Assembly: GCA_003221085.1 (NCBI GenBank)
Contig: QHUD01000249.1
Span: forward strand, 1-5,394
Source of the DNA: Gemmatimonadota bacterium
GTDB taxonomy: Bacteria; Gemmatimonadota; Gemmatimonadetes; Gemmatimonadales; GWC2-71-9
Direction: 5' to 3'
DNA: 5,394 nucleotides
A model generated the notes under the pieces. That model was not told the origin of the DNA and did no database searches. It saw only the letters and a program-made list of their open reading frames with translations. This document shows positions 1-4,959 of this stretch, piece after piece; position 1 is the first letter of the stretch; the number at the start of each line of letters is the position of its first letter. The translations under genes and the position numbers were made by a program.

Positions 1-158
1 TCATCCAGACCGCGCTCCGCGAATGGGCCTACGTCAAACCGTATCGCTCGTCACGGCAGCGAGCTGGCGCCCTGGAACGGTTTCTTACAACGTATAACTA
101 CACGCGACCTCACACCGCGCATGGGCGCCGCCCACCGATCAGTCGCCTTTCGGCGTAA
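1..158 (+). CDS. IS481-type transposase, C-terminal fragment (5' end outside window)
   Basis: The frame enters from the left edge: bases 1-2 finish a codon, and 51 residues are then read from base 3 to the TAA at 156-158. The fragment holds the typical end of the IS481 branch of DDE (rve-fold) transposases: an IQTALREWAY segment, a YNYTRPH motif and a closing PPISRL. In this family the last catalytic Glu lies just before the FIQ segment, so all DDE residues would be off the left edge. The family normally continues about ten residues past PISRL. Here the frame stops two residues later, while the +1 frame continues as RNNLSGSDS and stops with TAG at 181-183. That looks like a one-base insertion near 156 that removed the native tail. 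No terminal inverted repeat is recognisable before the next gene. Family assignment is firm; whether the element is active cannot be judged. Confidence 0.85.
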   Translation, partial: IQTALREWAYVKPYRSSRQRAGALERFLTTYNYTRPHTAHGRRPPISRLSA

Positions 159-179
159 CAACCTCTCCGGTAGCGACAG

Positions 180-650
180 CTAGAGGGGGAAGTTGAGCCC
201 CGTCAGGATGTTGAAGGACGTATTGTTGGCAAACACGAATTTCGCTTCGAGGAACGGCTTGAAGGGACGCGCCCGCCGGCCCTCCCAGCCCGCGAAGATG
301 TTGGCTCCGGTGTCGCTCGCGCCGTTGGCATGCAGGTACGCGAACCCCGCGCCCAAGTAGAACAACCCGTAGACCGTCGGGGGATGGTACTTCAGGTCGG
401 CGTTCAACCGGAAGGGCGAGCCGGTTTCACCCGGATAAAACTCCGCGGACGGCACCAGCCCCCAGCGACGCCCCACCGGCAGGTTGAGCTGGCCGCCGAT
501 GAAGAGGTGCTTGAAGTCGAAGTCGTAGCCGATCCGGGGCCCCACCGCTGGCCGGTCGACCATCACCGCGCGCCCGCCCCGCATGCGCCGCTGCCCCTGC
601 GCCATCGTCGCCACGGCCGTCAACCCCGCGACGACCATCGCGACCCGCAT
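180..650 (-). CDS. Small secreted outer-membrane beta-barrel-like protein
   Basis: The product is 156 residues. I chose the ATG at 650-648 because it opens directly into a signal peptide (MRVAMVVAGLTAVATMAQG, likely cut near residue 19). The frame stays open upstream to a GTG at 845, but that extension is Arg/Pro-rich, would bury the signal peptide and would run through the promoter at 693-721. The ribosome binding site is weak (GAGA-like). The mature part (about residues 37-156) alternates hydrophobic and polar residues with many Gly and aromatic residues, as in GYDFDF, LFIGGQLNLP, YGLFYLGAGFAYL and FLEAKFVF. This pattern suits about eight amphipathic strands of a small barrel like the OmpA/OprF-type 'outer membrane beta-barrel' families. 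It ends in GLNFPL, without the usual terminal Phe. No specific function can be assigned. The gene diverges from the TPR-peptidase operon and converges on the transposase fragment. Confidence 0.7.
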   Translation of the reverse strand: MRVAMVVAGLTAVATMAQGQRRMRGGRAVMVDRPAVGPRIGYDFDFKHLFIGGQLNLPVGRRWGLVPSAEFYPGETGSPFRLNADLKYHPPTVYGLFYLGAGFAYLHANGASDTGANIFAGWEGRRARPFKPFLEAKFVFANNTSFNILTGLNFPL

Positions 651-692
651 TGTGAGTCTCGTCAACCGGCGCTCCCGCTTGAAGGTCGCACA

Positions 693-721
693 GTGATACC
701 GGGGCACACCGCGAAAATCAA
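693..721 (-). promoter_or_regulatory. Candidate sigma70-type promoter for the barrel gene
   Basis: Read on the minus strand, a TTGATT hexamer (721-716) lies exactly 17 bases before TATCAC (698-693). Each matches four of six bases of the -35 and -10 consensus, at the ideal spacing. Transcription would begin near 686 and leave a leader of about 36 bases before the ATG at 650. The site stands out because the surroundings are GC-rich. It is a sequence match only, and promoter preferences in this lineage may differ. Confidence 0.45.
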
Positions 722-734
722 GACTTAGCGGGAT

Positions 735-756
735 GGTGTGGCGCGGTCGCCACACC
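735..756. promoter_or_regulatory. Perfect 9-bp inverted repeat between divergent genes (candidate operator)
   Basis: GGTGTGGCG (735-743) is repeated as its exact reverse complement CGCCACACC (748-756), separated by the four bases CGGT. It lies 13 bases upstream of the candidate -35 box of the minus-strand barrel gene and 107 bases before the start of the TPR gene. It could be a dimeric regulator's operator acting on one or both genes, or a hairpin in the TPR transcript if that starts upstream. No T-run follows on either side, so a classical terminator is unlikely. Confidence 0.4.
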
Positions 757-852
757 GCCCCTCCGTCCCGAGATGCACCGTCCGCGCTCGCGTCTTGCTG
801 CGGTGTCGCCATACTGGTAGGTCTCCGACGATCTGCCGTGGACACTCTCCCC

Positions 853-858
853 AGGGAG
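853..858 (+). promoter_or_regulatory. Ribosome binding site setting the TPR gene start
   Basis: AGGGAG lies five bases before the ATG at 864. It supports this start over the in-frame GTG at 738, whose extra 42 residues have no secretory character and would mask the signal peptide. Confidence 0.7.
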
Positions 859-863
859 CCGCT

Positions 864-2105
864 ATGCGTCCCCTCGCGCTGTCCCTGCTTGTCGCGTCAC
901 TGATAGTCGCCGTTCCGCCGGCGACGGCACACGCACAAAAGGAAAAGGTCCCGAAGCGGCCCGATCTCGGGGTCGGAGCGGACACGAACTATGCGCACGC
1001 GTACTACGCGTATGGGGTCTCGATCCTAGATCGGGATCCGGAAAAAGCCGCTGCGGCCTTTTACTGGGCGGCGCGGCTCGATCCTGCCTGGGCTCAGCCG
1101 CTCTACGCTCGCCGCATCGCGCTCTTCATGGCGGCTCCACGGCTGCTCGTCGGATACATGACCGGCGTCCGACGCCACGTCGAGTCCAAGGAGGCGCGCA
1201 GCATCGACTCTCTCGAGCTGCACGCCCTCACTCTCAATCCGTTCCTGCCCCGCGAGCTCGACAAACAACTGATCGTGGCGTACTTGCGGGCCTTGTTTGA
1301 AGAAGAGCTAGAGAAGAGCGGGGACCGGATGGACGCGGCTACGTCCGTACGATTCGACTATTTCATGGAACGCTTTCTCCGCAACGACTCCAGGGAGCGC
1401 GTACGGGCCATGGTGGCTATCAGCGAAGGCCGGGTGCCCGAAGCACTGGAGCTGTACCGGAAAGCGCTCTCGCAGGAACGCGACGACCAGGCCGGGATCC
1501 ACGTGGAGCGGGCTCGCGCGTTCCATCTGCTGGGTAACGACGACAGTACCCGCGCCGAGCTGGTCCAGGCCCTGGACCAGCTGCGCAAGAAAGACGAGAA
1601 GGCGTTGGTCTATGTGTACCAGTCCAAGGCGCTGCTCGAGCACTGCATCGGCCTCACCCACGAGACCAAAGCCGAATTCGAGGCAGCGCGCGAAGCCTAC
1701 GGGCGGGCGCTGCAAGAGGATCTGAGCTACTTCCCCGCCCACATACGGCTGGGCTCGGTGGCCCTCGCCGTGGGCGATACTACCGGCGCGCTCAACGAGA
1801 TGGACCTGGCCGCCCAGATCAAGGGCGACGATCCCTGGGTGCGCGCCATCTATGGCACCACGCTGGCCCAGACCGGGCGCGCGGCCGACGCCGCCGTGCA
1901 GCTGCGGAAGGCGGTCGACCTCGAGCCGTTCTACCCCGGCCCGTATTACGTCCTCGGTCGGGTCGCGGAAGTGTTGGGGAAGCCGGCCGAGGCGGCGGAA
2001 GACTATCGCGGCTACCTGGCGCACGCGAGCAGCCGGGACGTGCGGGTGCCCGACGTGAAGCAGCGTCTCATGGCACTGGGCGCGCTGGCCGGGGAGCGAC
2101 CGTGA
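864..2105 (+). CDS. Secreted TPR-repeat protein, possible protease adaptor
   Basis: The product is 413 residues. It begins with a signal peptide (residues 1-24; hydrophobic core LALSLLVASLIVAV, probable cut after AHA). There is no lipobox Cys, so a soluble periplasmic protein is expected. Helical repeats follow. The clearest TPR-like units are at about residues 42-75 (DRDPEKAAAAFYWAARLDP), 178-208 (EGRVPEALELYRKAL), 211-244, 258-288 (AREAYGRALQED), 291-322 (GDTTGALNEMDLAA), 324-357 (GRAADAAVQLRKAVDLEP) and 358-390 (GKPAEAAEDYRGYL). The repeats at 291-390 are the most canonical; those at 80-170 are degenerate. TPR arrays bind protein partners and have no catalytic role. The stop overlaps the GTG of the following S41 peptidase gene, which suggests coupled translation and a shared job. 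NlpI-Prc and LbcA-CtpA are known TPR-peptidase pairs, but both adaptors are lipoproteins and I see no clear sequence identity to them. The adaptor role is inference. Confidence 0.85.
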   Translation: MRPLALSLLVASLIVAVPPATAHAQKEKVPKRPDLGVGADTNYAHAYYAYGVSILDRDPEKAAAAFYWAARLDPAWAQPLYARRIALFMAAPRLLVGYMTGVRRHVESKEARSIDSLELHALTLNPFLPRELDKQLIVAYLRALFEEELEKSGDRMDAATSVRFDYFMERFLRNDSRERVRAMVAISEGRVPEALELYRKALSQERDDQAGIHVERARAFHLLGNDDSTRAELVQALDQLRKKDEKALVYVYQSKALLEHCIGLTHETKAEFEAAREAYGRALQEDLSYFPAHIRLGSVALAVGDTTGALNEMDLAAQIKGDDPWVRAIYGTTLAQTGRAADAAVQLRKAVDLEPFYPGPYYVLGRVAEVLGKPAEAAEDYRGYLAHASSRDVRVPDVKQRLMALGALAGERP

Positions 2106-2920
2106 CGCGCGCCTGGCTCGGGCTCGTGCTGATCGCCGGGGTGGCGCAGGCGCAGGAGGGTCCGGCGAGCCCGATCCGCAAACGCACCGCGTACGAGGAC
2201 CTGCAGATGTTCAGTCAGGTCCTGAACCAGATCCGCGTGAACCATCCCGACTCGATCGATACGCACGACCTTTTCATGGCTGCGGTCAGAGGGATGGTGC
2301 ACGCCGCCGACCCTCACTCGTACGTGCTGCCGGCGACGCGCCTCGTTCCCGAGAAGGAGGCGGCGATGCGCGCCGGGAAACTCTACCCGGTGCCGATCGC
2401 CTTCGCCTTCTACGGTGGCTCGCCGGTGGTCGTGAGCGTCGCGCCCGGTTCGGAGGCGGCGAAGCTCGACATCCTGCCCGGCGACGAACTGGTCGCCGTG
2501 GACTCGCAGCCCGTCCAGGCCGAAAGCGCCGAGGAGCTCGACATCAGCCTGGCCGGCCCAAAGGGCTCGACGACCAAGCTCAGTCTCCAGCGTCGGCGTC
2601 TGGACGGCTCGGTCGTCACGGTCGACCGCAGCGCGATGCGGGAGCGGGCGGAAGAGACGACCGCGGTACCCAGCGCGTTCATGCTGCACGCGCAGGTCGG
2701 CTACATTCGCCTCACGACGTTCGCGAACGACAAGGCCGCCGACGACCTGCACGCGGCGCTCGGCCGACTGGAAGGGCGCGGCATGACGCGCCTGGTTCTG
2801 GACCTCCGGGACAACGGCGGCGGCAGCGTCGCCGAGGCGGCGAGGGTGGCGGGCGAGTTCCTGCCCGCGTGGGCCGGTCGTTCTGGAGCCACGAGAAGCG
2901 TTACCCGCTCGTGGTGCTGA
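2102..2920 (+). CDS. S41 peptidase, N-terminal part (signal peptide, PDZ, partial protease fold)
   Basis: This frame gives 272 residues from a GTG start. The start overlaps the preceding TGA as GTGA and has GGGGAG at 2091-2096, five bases upstream. A signal peptide (MTRAWLGLVLIAGVAQA, cut near residue 17) is followed by an N-terminal helical domain with the family signature GMVHAADPHSYVLP (residues 64-77). A PDZ domain spans about 97-165; its core is VVVSVAPGSEAAKLDILPGD, and it lacks the usual GIG motif of CtpA proteins. The S41 core begins at VGYIRLTTF (199-207) and includes LVLDLRDNGGGSVAEAA (231-247). After EFLP (252-255) the frame leaves homology and ends in 17 unrelated residues. This product has no catalytic Ser or Lys and would be inactive by itself. 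Confidence 0.8.
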   Translation: MTRAWLGLVLIAGVAQAQEGPASPIRKRTAYEDLQMFSQVLNQIRVNHPDSIDTHDLFMAAVRGMVHAADPHSYVLPATRLVPEKEAAMRAGKLYPVPIAFAFYGGSPVVVSVAPGSEAAKLDILPGDELVAVDSQPVQAESAEELDISLAGPKGSTTKLSLQRRRLDGSVVTVDRSAMRERAEETTAVPSAFMLHAQVGYIRLTTFANDKAADDLHAALGRLEGRGMTRLVLDLRDNGGGSVAEAARVAGEFLPAWAGRSGATRSVTRSWC

Positions 2921-3618
2921 TCAACAGCGGCACCGCGAGTGCGTCGGAGCTCGTGGCCGGTGCGCTCCAGGACCACGACCGTGCAGTCATCGTGGGACGC
3001 CCGAGTTTCGGCAAGGCGCTGTTGATGCGCGGCCTTCCCCTGACGGACGGCTCGCTGATCATGCTAGTGGTCGGTCACGTCGCCACGCCATGTGGGCGGG
3101 TGGTCCAACGACAGTACCGCGGTATCACGCGTCGCGACTACTTCCGTCTCGCGCGCGCCGAGCGCGACACGGCGGGCCGCCCGTCGTGTAAAACGGACAG
3201 CGGGCGAATCGTGTACGGTGGTGGCGGCATCTACCCCGACGTCGTCCTACCGGAGCCCGATCCCCCGCCCCTGTGGCTCGCGCGCGCGCGCGAGGACGAT
3301 CTGCCGCTCAAGTGGGTCGGCGGCTACCTCAGCGCCGCCGGCGCGTCGCTCCCGGGGCTCGACTCACTGGCCGCGCATCCGATCCTGCCGGCTGCGGCGC
3401 AGGAGACGTTCCGCGCGTTCGCCGCGGCGCAGGGGGTCGCCATCCCGGCGGACGCGGGCGACGAGCTGCAACGGCTCCTGGTGCGCTCGGTCGCGTTGGC
3501 CAAGTGGGGCGAAGAGGGGTTCTACCGGGTCACGGCGGCGTCCGATCCCGTCATCGAGACCGCCGCGAAGCAAGTCGACCGGGCGGCCGCGATCCTGAAC
3601 ACGGCCAGGCCCGACTAG
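2869..3618 (+). CDS. S41 peptidase, C-terminal part with the Ser-Lys dyad
   Basis: This is the continuation of the peptidase in the -1 frame. The first possible start is a GTG at 2869 with no ribosome binding site, so independent translation is doubtful; 249 codons are open from there. The active-site block is intact. GTASASE (21-27) carries the expected nucleophile Ser24, and SFGK (46-49) carries the general-base Lys49. Their 25-residue spacing matches the Ser430-Lys455 dyad of E. coli Prc. The segment GGGGIYPDVVLPE (117-129) is the usual end of the S41 fold. A tail of about 120 residues follows that I do not recognise; it contains short predicted helices near 175-187 and 229-243. Cys75 and Cys107 could form a disulfide in the periplasm. 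No later mutation damages the catalytic core. Confidence 0.8.
   Translation: MGRSFWSHEKRYPLVVLINSGTASASELVAGALQDHDRAVIVGRPSFGKALLMRGLPLTDGSLIMLVVGHVATPCGRVVQRQYRGITRRDYFRLARAERDTAGRPSCKTDSGRIVYGGGGIYPDVVLPEPDPPPLWLARAREDDLPLKWVGGYLSAAGASLPGLDSLAAHPILPAAAQETFRAFAAAQGVAIPADAGDELQRLLVRSVALAKWGEEGFYRVTAASDPVIETAAKQVDRAAAILNTARPD
3277..3294. repeat. (CG)7 dinucleotide run inside an 18-bp perfect palindrome
   Basis: Seven CG units (3279-3292) are flanked by CT and AG, making an 18-base self-complementary stretch. It lies in the C-terminal coding part of the peptidase and encodes LARARE in frame. Alternating CG is prone to slippage and can adopt Z-DNA. The frame remains open through it. Confidence 0.8.
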
Positions 3619-3689
3619 CAGGGCCGACAACCCTCGCTGGGGGCGGACGACCCCGTCAGGGAATCGCCCGCCCGCCAAGCGTAGGCGCG
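3619..3689. other. Convergent intergenic gap with a weak imperfect hairpin
   Basis: This gap of 71 bases separates the ends of the peptidase and lipoprotein genes. CCCT (3631-3634) can pair with AGGG (3658-3661), and inside it a GGGG run pairs with CCCC (3651-3654), with unpaired bases between. It could serve as a bidirectional terminator, but there is no T-run on either strand. I see no promoter or small gene here. Confidence 0.3.
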
Positions 3690-4760
3690 TTACTCGCAAC
3701 TGGGCTCATGTAACTGGATGTTCCCGCCACCCAAGGTGCCCCCCGCAGCGTAGCCAGTGGACAGCAGGAGCTTAAAGGTGTCGTTGCGTCCAGGCTCGCC
3801 GTTGTCCACCACGTCAACCTGATAGGTGAACCCGTCCTGGCCATCCACTTGAGCAGTACCCTCGATGTGGCGCGTAGTCGCGTCCACCACCTTGTACGCG
3901 GTTACGCCGGTGCCTTTCACGTGCGGTCCGCTGGCGTCATGATCAATGTAGGTCAAATGGCCCCAGAACTGCCCCTGCTTGATCCCGCCCGCGACACCGA
4001 AGTTTCCTTTAGCGCCGGAGGGTGCGGCCGTGATCCAGCCGCCGCCGGTGACAAAATCCGTTGGGGTGCAGCCGGGAGGCGGGGGCGGGGGCGGAGCCGA
4101 CAGGCAGCTGATGTCGGCGTGCGCCGAGGAAACGATCACATCCGCGACCTCAGGCACGATGACATGCAGCGCGTTGACGGTGATGTCTCCTGGCCCGGGG
4201 GTTATTTGCTCGTTGATGATTACCTCCCCAACGAGCAACGGCACTCGCTGGTTGGGCGCACCCGAGATCGTGATGGTTTGGCCGTTCACCGACAGCGCCG
4301 TGATGTCCGAGTTACCGCTCGCGGTCGCCCCGCCGTCGCCGCAGACGGCAGTGGCGCGCGCCTCGAGCAAGCCGGCAGAAATCGTATTGCCGGCGACCGT
4401 TAGCGAGAGCTCGGCCACCGACGCCTCGGAGCGACTCGCGTTGCCTTTACCCACCGTGGACGCGTGCAACACCTCCGCCGTCAGCAGGCCGGGCACGCTC
4501 GCGTTCAGGAGCGACGCTTCCTGGGCACCACCCGACGGCGGCAGAGAGCCGGCATCGGCCAGCACCACGGGGGAGAAACCAAGCACTGTGGCCTGCAGCA
4601 CAGTGGCGCGACCGCTGTAGCTTGTCGCCTGGGTGGCGGAAGACGTGCTGACATCTGCCAGCACGCCCGCCAGCGGCGGTTGACGCTCGGAGCACCCGAG
4701 CGTGAGCGCCGCGGCGGCGAGTAAACCGGTGCCGAGCGCCGTATTCAGTCGAGTGGCCAT
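3690..4760 (-). CDS. Lipoprotein with choice-of-anchor-P-like and post-COAP-like domains
   Basis: The product is 356 residues. The ATG at 4760-4758 is chosen for its strong AAGGAGG site nine bases upstream and because a lipoprotein signal follows at once: LLAAAALTLGC, with Cys23 as the lipidated residue. A GTG at 4853 would add 31 residues lacking secretory character. Ser24 at +2 suggests the outer membrane by proteobacterial rules. Residues about 30-220 form a Ser/Ala/Gly-rich beta domain with SVNGQTITI (157-165), GEVIINEQI (178-186), NALHV (196-200) and SSAHADISC (211-219). These are features I associate with the 'choice-of-anchor P' family. Seven prolines (223-229) link it to a second beta domain (about 231-352) with VTGGGWI, GHLTYIDHD, VVDNGEPGRNDTF and GGGNIQLHEP, as in 'post-COAP' domains. 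No catalytic motif is seen. A surface structural or adhesive role is plausible but unproven. Family names are from memory of motifs. Confidence 0.75.
   Translation of the reverse strand: MATRLNTALGTGLLAAAALTLGCSERQPPLAGVLADVSTSSATQATSYSGRATVLQATVLGFSPVVLADAGSLPPSGGAQEASLLNASVPGLLTAEVLHASTVGKGNASRSEASVAELSLTVAGNTISAGLLEARATAVCGDGGATASGNSDITALSVNGQTITISGAPNQRVPLLVGEVIINEQITPGPGDITVNALHVIVPEVADVIVSSAHADISCLSAPPPPPPPGCTPTDFVTGGGWITAAPSGAKGNFGVAGGIKQGQFWGHLTYIDHDASGPHVKGTGVTAYKVVDATTRHIEGTAQVDGQDGFTYQVDVVDNGEPGRNDTFKLLLSTGYAAGGTLGGGNIQLHEPSCE
4074..4094 (+). other. G-run cluster opposite the polyproline codons
   Basis: On the plus strand, runs of 3, 2, 5, 5 and 2 G are each separated by a single base. 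Only three runs reach three G, so it is a borderline quadruplex motif. It lies on the template strand of the lipoprotein gene. The simplest explanation is the seven Pro codons (CCC/CCG/CCT) of the linker. Confidence 0.45.
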
Positions 4761-4769
4761 TGCGGTAAG

Positions 4770-4776
4770 CCTCCTT
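4770..4776 (-). promoter_or_regulatory. Strong ribosome binding site of the lipoprotein gene
   Basis: On the minus strand AAGGAGG, a full match to the Shine-Dalgarno core, lies nine bases before the ATG at 4760. It is the best ribosome binding site in the window and fixes the start. Only one base separates it from the inverted repeat upstream. Confidence 0.8.
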
Positions 4777-4777
4777 C

Positions 4778-4796
4778 CTCGAGTCACGGACTCGAG
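4778..4796 (-). promoter_or_regulatory. Perfect 8-bp inverted repeat abutting the ribosome binding site
   Basis: CTCGAGTC (4778-4785) and GACTCGAG (4789-4796) are exact reverse complements around the three bases ACG. In the lipoprotein mRNA this would be a GC-rich hairpin ending one base before the Shine-Dalgarno sequence. It could protect the 5' end, tune translation, or act at the DNA level as an operator. No T-run follows it in the minus-strand direction, so it does not look like a terminator. Confidence 0.5.
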
Positions 4797-4959
4797 CGAG
4801 TTGGGACGCTCCGCATTGGTGGCAAGGCGGGTGCCGCGATGCTGTTTCGCCACGTCGCCAGGACGCAGCGTCGCCGGCGCGCATCGATGTGAGGCCGGGG
4901 CTCGGAACCGCGACGCGATTCGCAGCGTGCGGGCGTTGGAACAAGTCCGACGGGCTGCG
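4797..4959. other. Noncoding region upstream of the lipoprotein gene
   Basis: Together with the leader this forms the 199-base gap between the regulator and lipoprotein genes, both on the minus strand. It should hold the lipoprotein promoter, but I find no good -35/-10 pair and no sigma54 GG-N10-GC pattern. Small features only: an 11-base near-palindrome GACGCAGCGTC (4862-4872), and GGCGAC occurring twice on the minus strand at a 16-base period around it. No terminator is evident after the regulator gene. Confidence 0.35.

Larger units (their letters stand above)
2102..3618 (+). pseudogene. S41 C-terminal processing peptidase (CtpA/Prc type), disrupted by a frameshift
   Basis: Two overlapping frames encode successive parts of one carboxyl-terminal processing protease. 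The first (2102-2920) carries the signal peptide, helical N-terminal region, PDZ domain and first half of the S41 fold. The second (open from 2869, ending 3618) carries the catalytic Ser-Lys dyad and the C-terminal tail. Homology crosses from one frame to the other at about 2865-2872. In CTP proteases about 30 residues normally separate the FLP-type motif from the PLVVL strand before the active site. Here only about 12-14 remain. The lesion is therefore better explained by a deletion of roughly 50-60 bases that also changes the frame than by one miscalled base. No slippery heptamer is visible at the junction. No further stop interrupts the second part, so the event looks recent or could be an assembly artefact. 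An intact protein would be about 505-525 residues. Confidence 0.75.

Noticed and set aside
651..845. N-terminal extension of the barrel gene from a GTG at 845
   Set aside because: It would place 65 Arg/Pro-rich residues before a clear signal peptide and would translate through the candidate promoter.
738..863. Upstream GTG start for the TPR gene
   Set aside because: The ATG at 864 has a ribosome binding site and begins a signal peptide; the 42 extra residues overlap the inverted repeat at 735-756.
1308..2024. Long open frame on the minus strand opposite the TPR gene (238 codons)
   Set aside because: It is an antisense shadow of a high-GC coding region, with low-complexity composition, no family motif and no ribosome binding site.
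2012..2752. Long open frame on the minus strand opposite the peptidase (246 codons)
   Set aside because: The peptidase frame has clear family motifs; the antisense reading is Arg/His-rich with no recognisable domain.
2860..2920. Programmed -1 ribosomal frameshift joining the two peptidase frames
   Set aside because: The frame relation is correct for -1, but no X-XXY-YYZ slippery heptamer is present in the overlap. The expected linker of about 30 residues is also missing, which slippage cannot restore.
3979..4620. Plus-strand open frame opposite the lipoprotein gene (213 codons)
   Set aside because: Its sequence mirrors the Ser/Ala/Pro content of the real minus-strand gene, and no start signal supports it.
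4797..4959. Sigma54 promoter (TGGC...GC) upstream of the lipoprotein gene
   Set aside because: On the minus strand a TGGCGAAACAGC stretch resembles it, but GG and GC are separated by 7 rather than 10 bases.
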